Below, in pieces: positions 16,663 to 26,400 of a stretch of DNA of 64,000 nucleotides. The notes under the pieces are model-generated. The model was not told the origin of the DNA and ran no database searches. It was given only the letters and a program-made list of their open reading frames with translations. Position numbers and translations under genes: made by a program. This DNA is from Nitrospirillum sp034653355 (lineage in GTDB: Bacteria > Pseudomonadota > Alphaproteobacteria > Azospirillales > Azospirillaceae). The DNA is taken from positions 248,001 to 312,000 of the forward strand of contig NZ_JAYEER010000004.1 in the NCBI RefSeq assembly GCF_034653355.1, given 5' to 3'. The first letter of the stretch is position 1. The number at the start of each line of letters is the position of its first letter.

Positions 16663-18690
16663 TTACTTCCGCTCGGCCAGCACCCAGCGGACGCTCCACA
16701 GACAGGCCACCAGAAAGACCACGCCGCCCAGCCACTCGGCGGCGCCGGCGAAGCCGTCACCCATGACGGCCAAGGGCTCCTGGTTGCCGGTCAGCGAAAT
16801 GATGGCCGCCTGGGCCACGCCGAACAGGCTTTCACCCACGATCATGCCCGAGGCCAGCAGCATGGCGCGGCGCTGGGGCACATCGGCGAATTTCTCGAAC
16901 GGCACGCCGGCCGCCTTGGCGCGCTGGGCCAGCACGCGGTCGACGATGTAGGCCAGCAGGGCGCCCAGGCTGACGGGCACGGTGACCGTCATGGGCAGGT
17001 AGATGCCCAGGGCCACGGCCAGCGGCGGCAGGCGGAAGCGGCGGGTGGTGGCCTTCAGCACCTCATCCACCACCACCAGGCAGATGCCGACCACGGCGCC
17101 GATGCCCAGCATGGACCAGTCCAGCTTGCCGCTGAGGATGCCGGTGGCCAGGGTGGCCATCAGCGTCGCCTGCGGGGCGCCCAGGGTCTTGGTCGGGTCC
17201 ATGCCCGGGTCCAGCGGCGCGCCGGCAAAGCCGTAGGCGTGCTGCAGTAAATTCAGCACCGGCGGGATGACGGCGGCGCCGACGATGCAGCCCAGCACCA
17301 GGGCCACCTGCTGGCGCCAGGGCGTGGCGCCCACCAGCTGGCCGGTCTTCAGGTCCTGCAGGTTGTCGTTGGCGATGGTGGCGATGGTCAGCACGACCGA
17401 GGTGGTGAACAGCGCCAGCGCCACGGCGGCGCCGCGGATGACCGGATCGGCCACCCCGTCCTTGCCCAGCAGGGTGACCAGCAGCAGGGACGAGGCGATG
17501 GCCGCCAGGATGCCGATGCTGGAGATGGGGCTGTTGGAACTGCCGATCAGGCCCGCCATGTAGCCCGAGGCGGCGGCGACGATGAAGCCCATGACGGCGG
17601 CGAAGACGACGCCGGCCAGGACCAGCACCACCAGGTGGGTGGACAGCGGCGTGCCCAGGATGAAGGAGATGAACAGGCCCGCCAGCGGCACCAGCAGCAC
17701 GGCGGCGATGGCCATGACGTAGTGGAAGGGGATGTCCTGCTCCACCCGGGGCACGGAATGGACGTTGCCGGCACGCACGGTCTTCATGGCGTTCAGCGAG
17801 GCGCGGATGCCGTCCGTCATGGGCTTGGCCAGGACGATCAGGGTCCAGATGGCGGCGGCGGCGATGGCGCCGGCGCCGATCAGGCGGACCTGCTGGCGCC
17901 AGACGACGCTGTTGGCGTACTTGATCAGGTCCATGCCATCGGCGGGCGGGTGCAGCCAGGTCAGGATGGGCACGGCGCCGAACCAGGCGATGGCGACACC
18001 GACGAACATGGCGAAGCCCACGGTGGCGCCCACCAGGTAGCCGGCGCCCAGCAAGGCCATGGACAGGCCGGTGCCCAGGCCGGTGACGGCGTTGCCGATG
18101 CGCAGGAAGCCCTGGAACTGCTCCGTGAAGAAGCGCATCGCCGTCATCAGGAAGAACCCGATGGAAACCAGGGTGCCGGCGATCACGTCGCGCAGGCCGG
18201 CGCCCTTGGCGGCCTCGTCCGCACCGGCCTCGCCGGCGGTGTCGGGAGAACCGACCTTCAGCACCTCGGCGGCGGCCACGCCCTCTGGGTAAGGCAGGTT
18301 GCCCTGCACCACCATGGCCCGCCGCAGGGGCACCGTGTACATGACGCCCAGGATGCCGCCCACGGCGCAGATGCCGGCGGACTGCCAGAAGGGGAACCCG
18401 GTCCAGTAGCCGACGATGACCAGGCCGGGCAGCACGAAGATGACGGACGACAGGGTGCCGGCGGATGAGGCCAGCGTCTGCACGAAGTTGTTTTCCTGGA
18501 TGGTGCTGTCCTTGGCCAGGCGCAGCACCGCCATGGAGATGACCGCCGCCGGGATGGAGGAGGCGAAGGTCAGGCCCACCTTCAGGCCCAGGTAGACGTT
18601 GGCGGCGGTGAACACCACGGTGATCAGGGCACCCAGGATGATGCCGCGCAGGGTCAGTTCCCTAATCGAGCTGCGCGCGAACCGGGTCAT
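16663..18690 (-). CDS. OPT family oligopeptide/metal-chelate transporter
   Basis: A 675-aa inner-membrane transporter of the OPT superfamily with about 15 hydrophobic helices. Conserved stretches include ELTLRGIILGALITVVFTAANVYLGLKVG (here split by position, about residues 10-38), NNFVQTLASSAGTLSS and PYPEGVAAAEVL. Bacterial members are associated with uptake of small peptides, and some with metal chelates; the substrate cannot be told. The start at 18690 is chosen at the onset of homology although its ribosome site is weak; the frame remains open to 18780. Confidence 0.9.
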   Translation of the reverse strand: MTRFARSSIRELTLRGIILGALITVVFTAANVYLGLKVGLTFASSIPAAVISMAVLRLAKDSTIQENNFVQTLASSAGTLSSVIFVLPGLVIVGYWTGFPFWQSAGICAVGGILGVMYTVPLRRAMVVQGNLPYPEGVAAAEVLKVGSPDTAGEAGADEAAKGAGLRDVIAGTLVSIGFFLMTAMRFFTEQFQGFLRIGNAVTGLGTGLSMALLGAGYLVGATVGFAMFVGVAIAWFGAVPILTWLHPPADGMDLIKYANSVVWRQQVRLIGAGAIAAAAIWTLIVLAKPMTDGIRASLNAMKTVRAGNVHSVPRVEQDIPFHYVMAIAAVLLVPLAGLFISFILGTPLSTHLVVLVLAGVVFAAVMGFIVAAASGYMAGLIGSSNSPISSIGILAAIASSLLLVTLLGKDGVADPVIRGAAVALALFTTSVVLTIATIANDNLQDLKTGQLVGATPWRQQVALVLGCIVGAAVIPPVLNLLQHAYGFAGAPLDPGMDPTKTLGAPQATLMATLATGILSGKLDWSMLGIGAVVGICLVVVDEVLKATTRRFRLPPLAVALGIYLPMTVTVPVSLGALLAYIVDRVLAQRAKAAGVPFEKFADVPQRRAMLLASGMIVGESLFGVAQAAIISLTGNQEPLAVMGDGFAGAAEWLGGVVFLVACLWSVRWVLAERK

Positions 18691-18877
18691 CGGATGAAAT
18701 CCGTCATATGTGAGGAATCCCCATCTGCGTCGTATCGACGTCGTCGTGTAGGCGCCGGCCGCTTTCGTGAGCCCCTTCAAGCGGGCGCCGGGCTGGATGG
18801 GCCGGGAGTTTAGCGGGCGCCCCCGGCCCCGTCGAGGCCAGCCGGACGGACCAGGCCAGAATCCGGGGCTTTCCCGC

Positions 18878-18914
18878 CAAAAAGCAACGGGGCCGGCGCT
18901 GGGCCGACCCCGTT
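18878..18914 (-). terminator. Terminator of the secreted TPR gene
   Basis: The hairpin AACGGGGcCGGC / GCCGaCCCCGTT has one mismatch and, read on the minus strand, is followed by GCTTTTTGG. It lies downstream of the minus-strand TPR gene ending at 19076. Confidence 0.7.
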
Positions 18915-18940
18915 CCTTACTTTATTGCGTCGTTGACGCG

Positions 18941-19031
18941 GTTCCCTCAGGCGCCGGGCGCCGCCATCCGGCGGCTTGGCCATCCTCGCTCCGCCCTTCG
19001 GTGCCCGCTGTGGGGCCAGCGGTCGCTGGCC
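18941..19031 (+). repeat. Dispersed repeat, copy A (partial)
   Basis: About 85 bases starting GTTCCCTCAGGCG are nearly identical to 44135-44220, with scattered G/C swaps and one indel. The segment ends in a perfect small hairpin GGCCAGCG-GT-CGCTGGCC (19014-19031). It occupies most of the 385-base gap between the TPR and OPT genes. No second terminal arm is clear here, so it appears to be a partial or decayed copy. Confidence 0.75.
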
Positions 19032-19075
19032 TTGTCGGCACGAGGATCGTGGTCAGGGGCGCCTGGGAGATGGCA

Positions 19076-20317
19076 TCAAGCCGGCTGGTTCAGGTACAGC
19101 AGCCAGGCCTTGGCCAGTTCGCCGACACCTTCCGGCGCGCTGGTCAGTTCCTGGAAGGCCTTCTGGGCCTGGTCCTTCTGGCCGGCGTTCAGGTAGGCGA
19201 CGGCCAGGTGCAGCTTGGCGTCGTTGGGGGCCTTCAGGCCGCCCTTGTCGATGCCCTTCTGGATCAGCTCGATGGCCTTGGTGTAGTTGCCGTAGCTGGC
19301 GTAGGCCTCGCCCAGCTTCTCCAGCGGCAGGCCCGTGGGGGCCTTGGAGACTTCGGCGACCTGCTTGTCGATGCCCTTCTGGTCTTCGGCGGCGGCCTTC
19401 GTCGCCTCGGCCAGCATCTGCTTGGCGGTCGGGTTGCCGGCCAGCTGGCTCTGCCCCTTTTCCAGGACGGCCTTGGCTTCACCCGGCAAGGTGGCGCGGG
19501 TGGCCAGGTCGGCGTACTCCAGGTACTCGTTGCTGCCCTTGATGGCGCCGACGCGCGCGCTCAGGCGGTAGAGGTCCAGCGCCAGCCGGTCGGAGAAGCC
19601 GGGCTTGCGCGGCAGGAAGGCCAGGTAGTCGGCCCAGTAGTCCGGCTTCTGGTAGTGCTGCAGCAGGATGGCGATGTAGTCGACGTAGCTGCCATAGTCC
19701 TTGCGCTGCGCGGCGCTGTCCACCAGCATCTGGTAGACCTGCTCCTGCGCCGGCTTGCCGGCCTTCTCATCGGCGTCGATGGCCTGCTTGCAGTTCGTGT
19801 CGGTCGCGGCCCAGTCCTTCAGCGACCAGGAGGCCTGGCAGCGCAGGGTGTACATTTCCGGCGTGGCGCCGCCCTTCTGGATAACGGCGTCCGACTTGGC
19901 CAGGAACTTGGCGTAATCCTTGTTCTGGTAATACAGTTGCGACAGAGTCCGCTCGCGCTTGGCGGCGTCCGCCTCCGGCAGTTGGTTGGTGGCCAGCTCG
20001 GCCTCCAGCGCGTCGATCAGGTGCGGCGTGTCGTTCAGGCCCAGATAGGCCTGCACGCGCATCTCGGCGATGAAGAAGTTCTCGTACGGCGTACGGTCGG
20101 CCTTGGTGGCCTCGGCCTGCGCGGTGGCGTCGATGATGGCCTGGTAGTTCTTCTCGTCCAGCGCCTTCTGGGCGGCCTGCAGCGGCGGGGTCAGCTCCTT
20201 GCTGATCTGCTTCTCCGGCGGCGTGGCGTCGGCCTTTTCCTTGTCCTTGGCCTGGGCGGTCCCGATACCGGCGGCCACCAGGGCACCCAGCATGAGGGGA
20301 TAGAATTTGGCGCGCAT
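19076..20317 (-). CDS. Secreted tetratricopeptide-repeat protein
   Basis: A 413-aa protein with a Sec signal peptide (MRAKFYPLMLGALVAAGIG, cleavage near TAQA at residue 23) followed by an all-helical region. TPR-like pairs are visible at about residues 35-100, 150-230 and 330-410 (for example LGEAYASYGNYTKAIELIQKG and LHLAVAYLNAGQKDQAQKAF). It is therefore probably a periplasmic scaffold or assembly factor; no catalytic domain is present. The start is chosen for the signal peptide and the GAGG ribosome site ten bases upstream; a 26-codon longer frame exists. Partner unknown. Confidence 0.85.
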   Translation of the reverse strand: MRAKFYPLMLGALVAAGIGTAQAKDKEKADATPPEKQISKELTPPLQAAQKALDEKNYQAIIDATAQAEATKADRTPYENFFIAEMRVQAYLGLNDTPHLIDALEAELATNQLPEADAAKRERTLSQLYYQNKDYAKFLAKSDAVIQKGGATPEMYTLRCQASWSLKDWAATDTNCKQAIDADEKAGKPAQEQVYQMLVDSAAQRKDYGSYVDYIAILLQHYQKPDYWADYLAFLPRKPGFSDRLALDLYRLSARVGAIKGSNEYLEYADLATRATLPGEAKAVLEKGQSQLAGNPTAKQMLAEATKAAAEDQKGIDKQVAEVSKAPTGLPLEKLGEAYASYGNYTKAIELIQKGIDKGGLKAPNDAKLHLAVAYLNAGQKDQAQKAFQELTSAPEGVGELAKAWLLYLNQPA

Positions 20318-20558
20318 TCGGTCCTCGTCGATGGCAATCAGGTGATGGCCCGGTTCGGCGTCGCGTCGAAGGGGCCAAGGTCGAATTCGGGGCAACCGCC
20401 TCCCCCATCGCCGCGATCTTCCCCGATGGGGACGTCGCTGCCACGGAAGGATAGGGTTAATCCCTGGCGGGGCGACCCTGCGGGATGGAACGGGTGCTCG
20501 TCAACCCCTACACCCGTCTTCTGTCAAAAGCAGGGCGGGCGCATCGAAAGAGGCCGGC

Positions 20559-21860
20559 TTAGCCGAAAGTAAGGTCCAGCAGGTACAGGGCGGCGCCGAT
20601 CAGGGCGCCCAGCACCGTGCCGTTGATGCGGATGAACTGCAGATCCTTGCCCACGCCCTCTTCCAGCCGGCGGGCGAAATCGGCGGCGTCCTGCGCCTTC
20701 AGGGTGTCGGTGATGAAGCTGCGGATGGACACGCGCCAGCCGGGGATGGCGGCCAGGAAGGCCCCTTCCACCGCAGCGTCCAGCCGGCCACGGGTGGCTG
20801 GTTGCTCCAACTCCTGCGCCAGCGACAACAACATGGCGTCCAGCGCGTCGCGCAACACGCCATCCGGCTTGGCCGCGTCCTCCAGCGCCGCCGTCTTCAA
20901 GCGGCCGATCAGATGGTGCAGCAGCAGGCGCAGTGTCCTGATGTCCACCGCGTTGCGCAGCACCGACGCCAGCCGGTCCCCCAGGGGGTCGCCGTCCAGG
21001 ATGCGGTCGGGGATTTCCGCCAGCCATAGCCGCAGGGCGTGGCCGGCCTCGCTGTGGGGGCTGCGCAGATCGAACAGGTGGCCGGCCAGGGCGTCCGTCA
21101 CCTGGTCGGCCAGACTGCGGTCCAACGACCGGGGCATCCACCATTTCGACCGGGTGGCGACCGCGTCGCGGATGTGCGGCCGGCTGCCGTGGATCAGCAC
21201 CACGCCGTAATCCGACACTTCCTGGATCAGGGCTTCGAACAGGGGGCTGTTGACGGCCTCGCGCAGCAGGCGGGCGACCATCGGCCGGATGTCCATGGCG
21301 CGCAAACCTTCCATCGCCGCCCGGGCCAGGGCCTCGCGCAGCGCCGCCTCGCGTCCCCGGGACAGCAGGCGGGGCAGGGCGGCCAGCGCCAGGTCCGCCA
21401 GCTGGGCCCGGTTGGCGGGGTCGGCCAGGGCGCCGGCGAGCTGGTCGGCGGCGTTCAGCCGCTGCACCTGGCCCCGCAGCCGGTCGGGGGCCAGGAACTC
21501 GCTGTCGATGTAGGTCGCGATGCCGTCGGCGATGCGGTCGCGGTTCTGCGGCACCAGGGCGGTGTGGGGCACCGGGACGCCCAGCGGATGGCGGAACAGG
21601 GCGGTCACGGCGAACCAGTCGGCCAGCCCGCCCACCAGGCCCGCTTCCCCCACCGCGCGCAGCAGACTCCAGAACCCCGGCCAGGGCCAGCCGATATAAT
21701 CGGGCAACAGGCGCGGCACCAGACGTGCCGCCAGCCACAGGCAGGCGACGGTGGCGAGGTAGAGGCCGGCGACGCGCCGCCAGCGGCGCAGGGCGGCGGC
21801 GCGGTCGCCGGCGGTGGCGGGGTCGAAGGGCAGGGGCAGGGGGTGGTCAGGCATGGGCAT
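20559..21860 (-). CDS. DUF445 family membrane protein
   Basis: A 433-aa member of the DUF445 family (YjiN-like). An N-terminal membrane segment lies at about residues 30-50; then comes the family stretch GGLADWFAVTALFRHPLG and NRDRIADGIATYIDSEFL. A long helical, partly coiled-coil middle follows, and a final hydrophobic segment at about 408-430 closes the protein. This hairpin-like topology, with both membrane anchors at the ends, is normal for the family. Function is not established. Two adjacent in-frame ATGs (21860 and 21854) make the start ambiguous by two codons. Confidence 0.9.
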   Translation of the reverse strand: MPMPDHPLPLPFDPATAGDRAAALRRWRRVAGLYLATVACLWLAARLVPRLLPDYIGWPWPGFWSLLRAVGEAGLVGGLADWFAVTALFRHPLGVPVPHTALVPQNRDRIADGIATYIDSEFLAPDRLRGQVQRLNAADQLAGALADPANRAQLADLALAALPRLLSRGREAALREALARAAMEGLRAMDIRPMVARLLREAVNSPLFEALIQEVSDYGVVLIHGSRPHIRDAVATRSKWWMPRSLDRSLADQVTDALAGHLFDLRSPHSEAGHALRLWLAEIPDRILDGDPLGDRLASVLRNAVDIRTLRLLLHHLIGRLKTAALEDAAKPDGVLRDALDAMLLSLAQELEQPATRGRLDAAVEGAFLAAIPGWRVSIRSFITDTLKAQDAADFARRLEEGVGKDLQFIRINGTVLGALIGAALYLLDLTFG

Positions 21861-22027
21861 CCCGGGGGGGTGTGGCGGGCCTCATGATGACGGCGCCCGG
21901 CGGCGCTGTCCCGGACCATATGGCCGTGGCGGGACGGAACCACCCGCCACGTCGAGACCAGCGGCTGGGAAACCGCGGCGGCCGGCGGCCGGTTCCCCGG
22001 AAACCACAGGTTGCGGTGGCCGGACCG

Positions 22028-22486
22028 TCAATCGGCGGCGTCTTCCTCCTCGTGGAAAGGGAAGCCGCGCAGGGCGCTGTCCATGTCGCCGCTGTCGGAA
22101 TGGAAGCGATAGGTGCGGTCGGCGGGTGCGCGATAGCGTCCGGACTGCAGGCCATCCAGGATGCGGGCGGAGATCCAGCCCGACAGCAGGCTGGCGGGTG
22201 CTGCCAGCGCCCGATCCGGATGCTTGAGGTAGGCGCGGTCGTAAAGGGCGGCGCCGATGGCCGCCCCATGCTGGGCCAGGAACTCCGCCAGCAGATCGAC
22301 GAATTCGACGGGTTCCAGCAGGGGTTCCACCGTGCCGGCGGCGCGTGCCAGCACAGGGTACAGCAGGTGGGTGCGATCGGCGAAGCGGCCGTCACGCTCC
22401 ACCCGATCGGCCACCAGGTTCAGGTAGCGACTGCGGGGGGCGGGCTGGCTGCGCAAGGCCGCGTCCAGGATTTGGCGGTGGTTCAT
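22028..22486 (-). CDS. Conserved hypothetical protein
   Basis: A 152-aa soluble protein with no signal peptide or membrane segment; I do not recognise its family. The start MNHRQILDAAL is chosen because upstream codons look non-coding. It is rich in charged and aromatic residues (RYLNLVADRVERDGRF, EFVDLLAEFLAQHG) and ends in an acidic tail EEEDAAD. It lies between the DUF445 gene (same strand, 168 bp away) and divergent carbonic anhydrase. Codon use resembles that of its neighbours, so it is probably real. Confidence 0.6.
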   Translation of the reverse strand: MNHRQILDAALRSQPAPRSRYLNLVADRVERDGRFADRTHLLYPVLARAAGTVEPLLEPVEFVDLLAEFLAQHGAAIGAALYDRAYLKHPDRALAAPASLLSGWISARILDGLQSGRYRAPADRTYRFHSDSGDMDSALRGFPFHEEEDAAD

Positions 22487-22738
22487 GCGGCGGCGTTCGG
22501 CGTCTGCAACTTTTCCTGGCCGGCCAGCTTGCGGGCTTTCCCGTAGCGGGGCCACCTTTTTATATAGGTTCCGCCGGCCGCGTTACCCAGGGCGGTGAAA
22601 GGGGCTGCTGGGCGCGCGCGGAGCCGCTTCCCGCCGACGGGGCTGGATTTTGCCGGCAGCAGCCAGTAGACCAATGGCCGACAGCCCCTGATCCGGGCGG
22701 CACTGATGATCCAGCAATGACTTCGGGAGAGACTTTTT

Positions 22739-23353
22739 ATGCGGAAGCTCATCGAGGGATTTCTGAATTTCCGCGCCAACGCCCTTCCCGAATACGCGCG
22801 CCGTTTCCAATGGCTGGCGGAGGTTGGGCAAAATCCGCGCGCGGCCGTGGTCGCCTGCTGCGACAGCCGCGTCGACCCGCAGATGATCTTCTCGGCCGGG
22901 CCTGGCGACCTGTTCATCATCCGCAACGTCGCCAACTTGATCCCACCCTACCAGCCCAACAGCGACTTCCACGGCACCAGCGCCGCGCTGGAATTCGCCG
23001 TGCGCCAGCTGCGCGTGGGCGACATCATCGTCATGGGTCACACCCGCTGTGGCGGTGTTAAGGCCCTGATGGCGGAGGGGGAGGCCGACGGCGACTTCAT
23101 CGGCCACTGGATGTCCATCGCCAAGAGCGTGCGCGGCAAGGCCCGGGACACGGCCGAGGCCGAGCGTGAGGTCATCCGCCTGACCATCGCCAACCTGCTG
23201 ACCTTCCCCTGGATCAAGGCGGCGGTTGAGGCCGGCGGCCTGCGCCTGCACGGATGCCTGTTCGACGTGGCCGACGCCGACCTGCTGCTGCTGAACCAGG
23301 CCACGGGGGAGTTCAGGTCCGTGCAGGAGGGCATCGAGGGTATTCCCCTCTAG
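22739..23353 (+). CDS. Beta-class carbonic anhydrase
   Basis: A 204-aa zinc enzyme interconverting CO2 and bicarbonate. The zinc ligands and dyad are present: Cys40 with Asp42-Arg44 in ACCDSR, and His101 with Cys104 in GHTRCGG. Length and order match bacterial beta carbonic anhydrases. A GGGAGAG ribosome site precedes the start at about 10 bases. A terminator follows directly, so it is a single-gene unit. Confidence 0.95.
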   Translation: MRKLIEGFLNFRANALPEYARRFQWLAEVGQNPRAAVVACCDSRVDPQMIFSAGPGDLFIIRNVANLIPPYQPNSDFHGTSAALEFAVRQLRVGDIIVMGHTRCGGVKALMAEGEADGDFIGHWMSIAKSVRGKARDTAEAEREVIRLTIANLLTFPWIKAAVEAGGLRLHGCLFDVADADLLLLNQATGEFRSVQEGIEGIPL

Positions 23354-23374
23354 CCGGTACGCAGCCGAAACGAC

Positions 23375-23406
23375 AAAGGGCGCCCCTCGCCAGGGCGCTC
23401 TTTTTT
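23375..23406 (+). terminator. Rho-independent terminator of carbonic anhydrase gene
   Basis: Stem GCGCCC / GGGCGC with a seven-base loop, extended by GG/TC and AAA/TTT pairs, followed by TTTTTT. It lies 22 bases after the stop. The A-tract on the other side may also serve the convergent Pls-like gene. Confidence 0.9.
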
Positions 23407-23456
23407 ATTCCTGGAGCCAGTCGCCGGAGGCCAAGCCGCCTGATGATCAAGGCGTA

Positions 23457-26400
23457 CTAAACAGGCTGTGCCGGGCAGCCGATAAACCGGCTGCCGGCCG
23501 GCAGGTGCTCGCCCTTCATGGCCAGGGACAGGGGGCCCAGCTCGGAACCCCGGCCCAACACGGAATCGTATAGCACCACAGACCCGGCCCCGACGTGGGC
23601 GCCGGCCTCGATGGTGACGGGGCCCAGCTTCATGACCCGGTCCTCGAACAGGTGGGTCTGCAGGGTGACGCCCGGGCCCATGGCGGCATCGTCGCCGATG
23701 TGGATCATGTCCAACTCGCACAGATAGGCCGTTTCCAGATAGACGCGGCGGCCCACCGTCGCGCCCAGCAGGCGCATGTACAGCGGCAGGAAAGGCGTGC
23801 CCAGGAAGGGGCCCAGGACCCAGCCCGCGAGGGCGTCGTACAGCGAGGTCACGAACTCGATGCGCCAGACGGCCGTGCTCCACAGCGGGTGGATGCCGGG
23901 GCGGAAGCGGCCGATCACCCCCCACTTCACGCAGGCCAGCAGCAGGGCGGCGCTGACGCAGATGACCAGCGGGCCCAGGCCCAGCCACAGCAGGGCCAGC
24001 CACAGGCTGGAGACGGCCAGGGCGTGGGCCGCCAGCCACAGGGCCCCCACGGTGGCGATGCCGGTGATGGCGCCCTGCAGCAGGACGCGCAGCGCCTCGA
24101 TGGCGGCGCGGGTGGCGATCAGGCGCGACGTGGGGGCGACGGTGTAGGCCTCGGAAATGCCTTCCACCTTCTGCCGCCGGGGCAGTCGCACCGGCGGCAG
24201 GCCCAGCCAGTCCGTCTGGCGGGCGGCGTCCGAGGGGGCGGTGGACAGCACGCCCACCAGGCAATTGTCCGGCAGATCGGCGCCGGCCGGCAGGAAGGCG
24301 GAGTTGCCGACGAAGGTGTCATGGCCCACCCGGGTGGGCGCGAAGCGCACCAAGCCGCCGTGGATGGCCGGGCTTCCCACCAGCGAGGCGTCGGCCAGGA
24401 AGGCGCGGTCACCCACCTCCAGCTGCTCCGGCACCACGTGGGCGACGGTCGACACCTCGCAGGCGTGGCCGATCTTGGCGCCCAGCAGGCGCAGCCAAGT
24501 GGCGGAGAAGAGGCTGCCGTAGACGGTGTACAGCTGCTCCACCGCCATGCGGTGCACGCGGTCGGCGAACCAGCGGTGGCACTCCACCATGCTGTCCAGC
24601 CGCACGCTGGCGCGGCCCACCACCGGGGGCACCAGGCGGCGGGCGCCCAGCAGCACCAGGGCGGTCCAGGGCATGCACACCGCCCCACCCACCACGCCGG
24701 CCAGCACCAGCAGCGGGCCCATGCGGGCGATGGGCAGCTCGGTGCCCAGCACCAGGGCAAAGGCGACAGCCAGGGGCAGCAGGGTCAGGAAGCGCACCAG
24801 GCTGAGGGCGGCCAGCCCCAGCAGGTAGCGGCCGGCGCGTGGCCGCAACGGCCCGTCCGCCCGGCCCACCATCCAGTCCGGCCGCGACGACGGCCCGGCG
24901 GGGGACCCCGCCCACACCGCATCGGCCGGCACCACGGCGCCGTCGATCAGGCAGCTGCGCGCGTCCAGGCCGGCGCCGGCCTCCAGCGCGCTGCCCAGGC
25001 CGACGATGGATGCGGCGCCCACGGTGGCGTTCGGGCCGATGGCCACGGTGCCCACCTCGATATGGCCGGCGCGCACATGATGGGTCAGCAGCAGCGTGTC
25101 CTCCCCCACCGTGGCGTGGTCGCCGATGGTGATCAGGTCCCACAGCATGCCACCGTGGCATCCCAGGAAGCTGCCATGGCCGATACGCCCGCCCATGGCG
25201 CGGGCGTATAGCCGCATCAGCGGCGTGCCGGCGATCCAGGACATGGGCAGGGCGGCCTCGATATGGCTGACCGTCCACCAACGCCAGTGCCACAGGCCCC
25301 ACAGGCGATGGCGTCCCGGGCGCACGCGGCCCAGCAACAGCCATTTGGCGGCGATGGACAGAGCGAAAGATACCGGCAGGGCGGCGATGGACAGCCCGGC
25401 CATGATGACGAAGGACAGGGGGCTCAGCCGCCCGGTCATGCCGTGGTGGACCAGCACACCTAGCATGACCAGCATGGGCAGGCCGCCCAGCGCCGTCACC
25501 AGGGGCAGGGTCAACGCCTGGGCCAGGCCGAAGGCCAGGTGGCGGCGGGTGCTGGCGCGCCGTGTCTCGCTGGTGACCTTGGGTGTCGGCGGCGCCGCCA
25601 GCACCTGGGCCAGGCCGCGCACCGTGGGGTTCAGGTACAGCGCGCGCACCGTGGCGCCGGGGTGGCGCTGACGCAGGCGGGATATGGCGGAGGCCGCAGC
25701 CAGCGAATGGCCACCCAGGTCCATGAAGAAGTCGGCGTCGCGGGCGCGGATGGGCCGGCCCAGCGCCTGGGCGAAGGCGTTGGCCACCTCTTCCTCCGCT
25801 TCACCCTGTGGCGGGTCGCCGATGTCCTCCGGCACGTCGCGGGGCGTGGGTTCCGGCAATTCGCGCCGGTCGATCTTGCCGCCCACGGTGCGGGTCATGG
25901 CCGGCACCTTCACCAGGAAGCTGGGGCGCATGTAGGCGGGGACCGACGCGGCGACGTGGGCGGCGATGGTGTTGCGGTCGGCCGTGCCGACGTACCAGAT
26001 CACGATGCTGTCGACGCCGGCCACGGGGCGCACGGCGGCGGCGGCCAACTGCACGCCAGGGCAGCCGGCGGCGATGGCCTCGATCTCGCCCAGCTCGATG
26101 CGGAATCCGCGCAGCTTCACCTGGTTGTCCACCCGGCCCAGGAAATCGACGCGGCCGTCGATCAGGGGGCGGCCCAGGTCGCCGGTGGCGTACAGGCGCT
26201 GGCCGGCGGCGTCCACCTTGAAGCGCTTGGCCGTTTCCTCCGGCCGGTTCAGGTAACCGTCGGCCAGGGCCGGGCCGCCGATATGAATCTCCCCCGTCTC
26301 GCCCACCGGCACCGGCAGGCCGTCGGGGCCCAGCACCAGCACGCGGTAGCCCGGCAGTCCCCGCCCGATGGTCACCGGCTGGCCGGCCCGGGCCTCGTCG

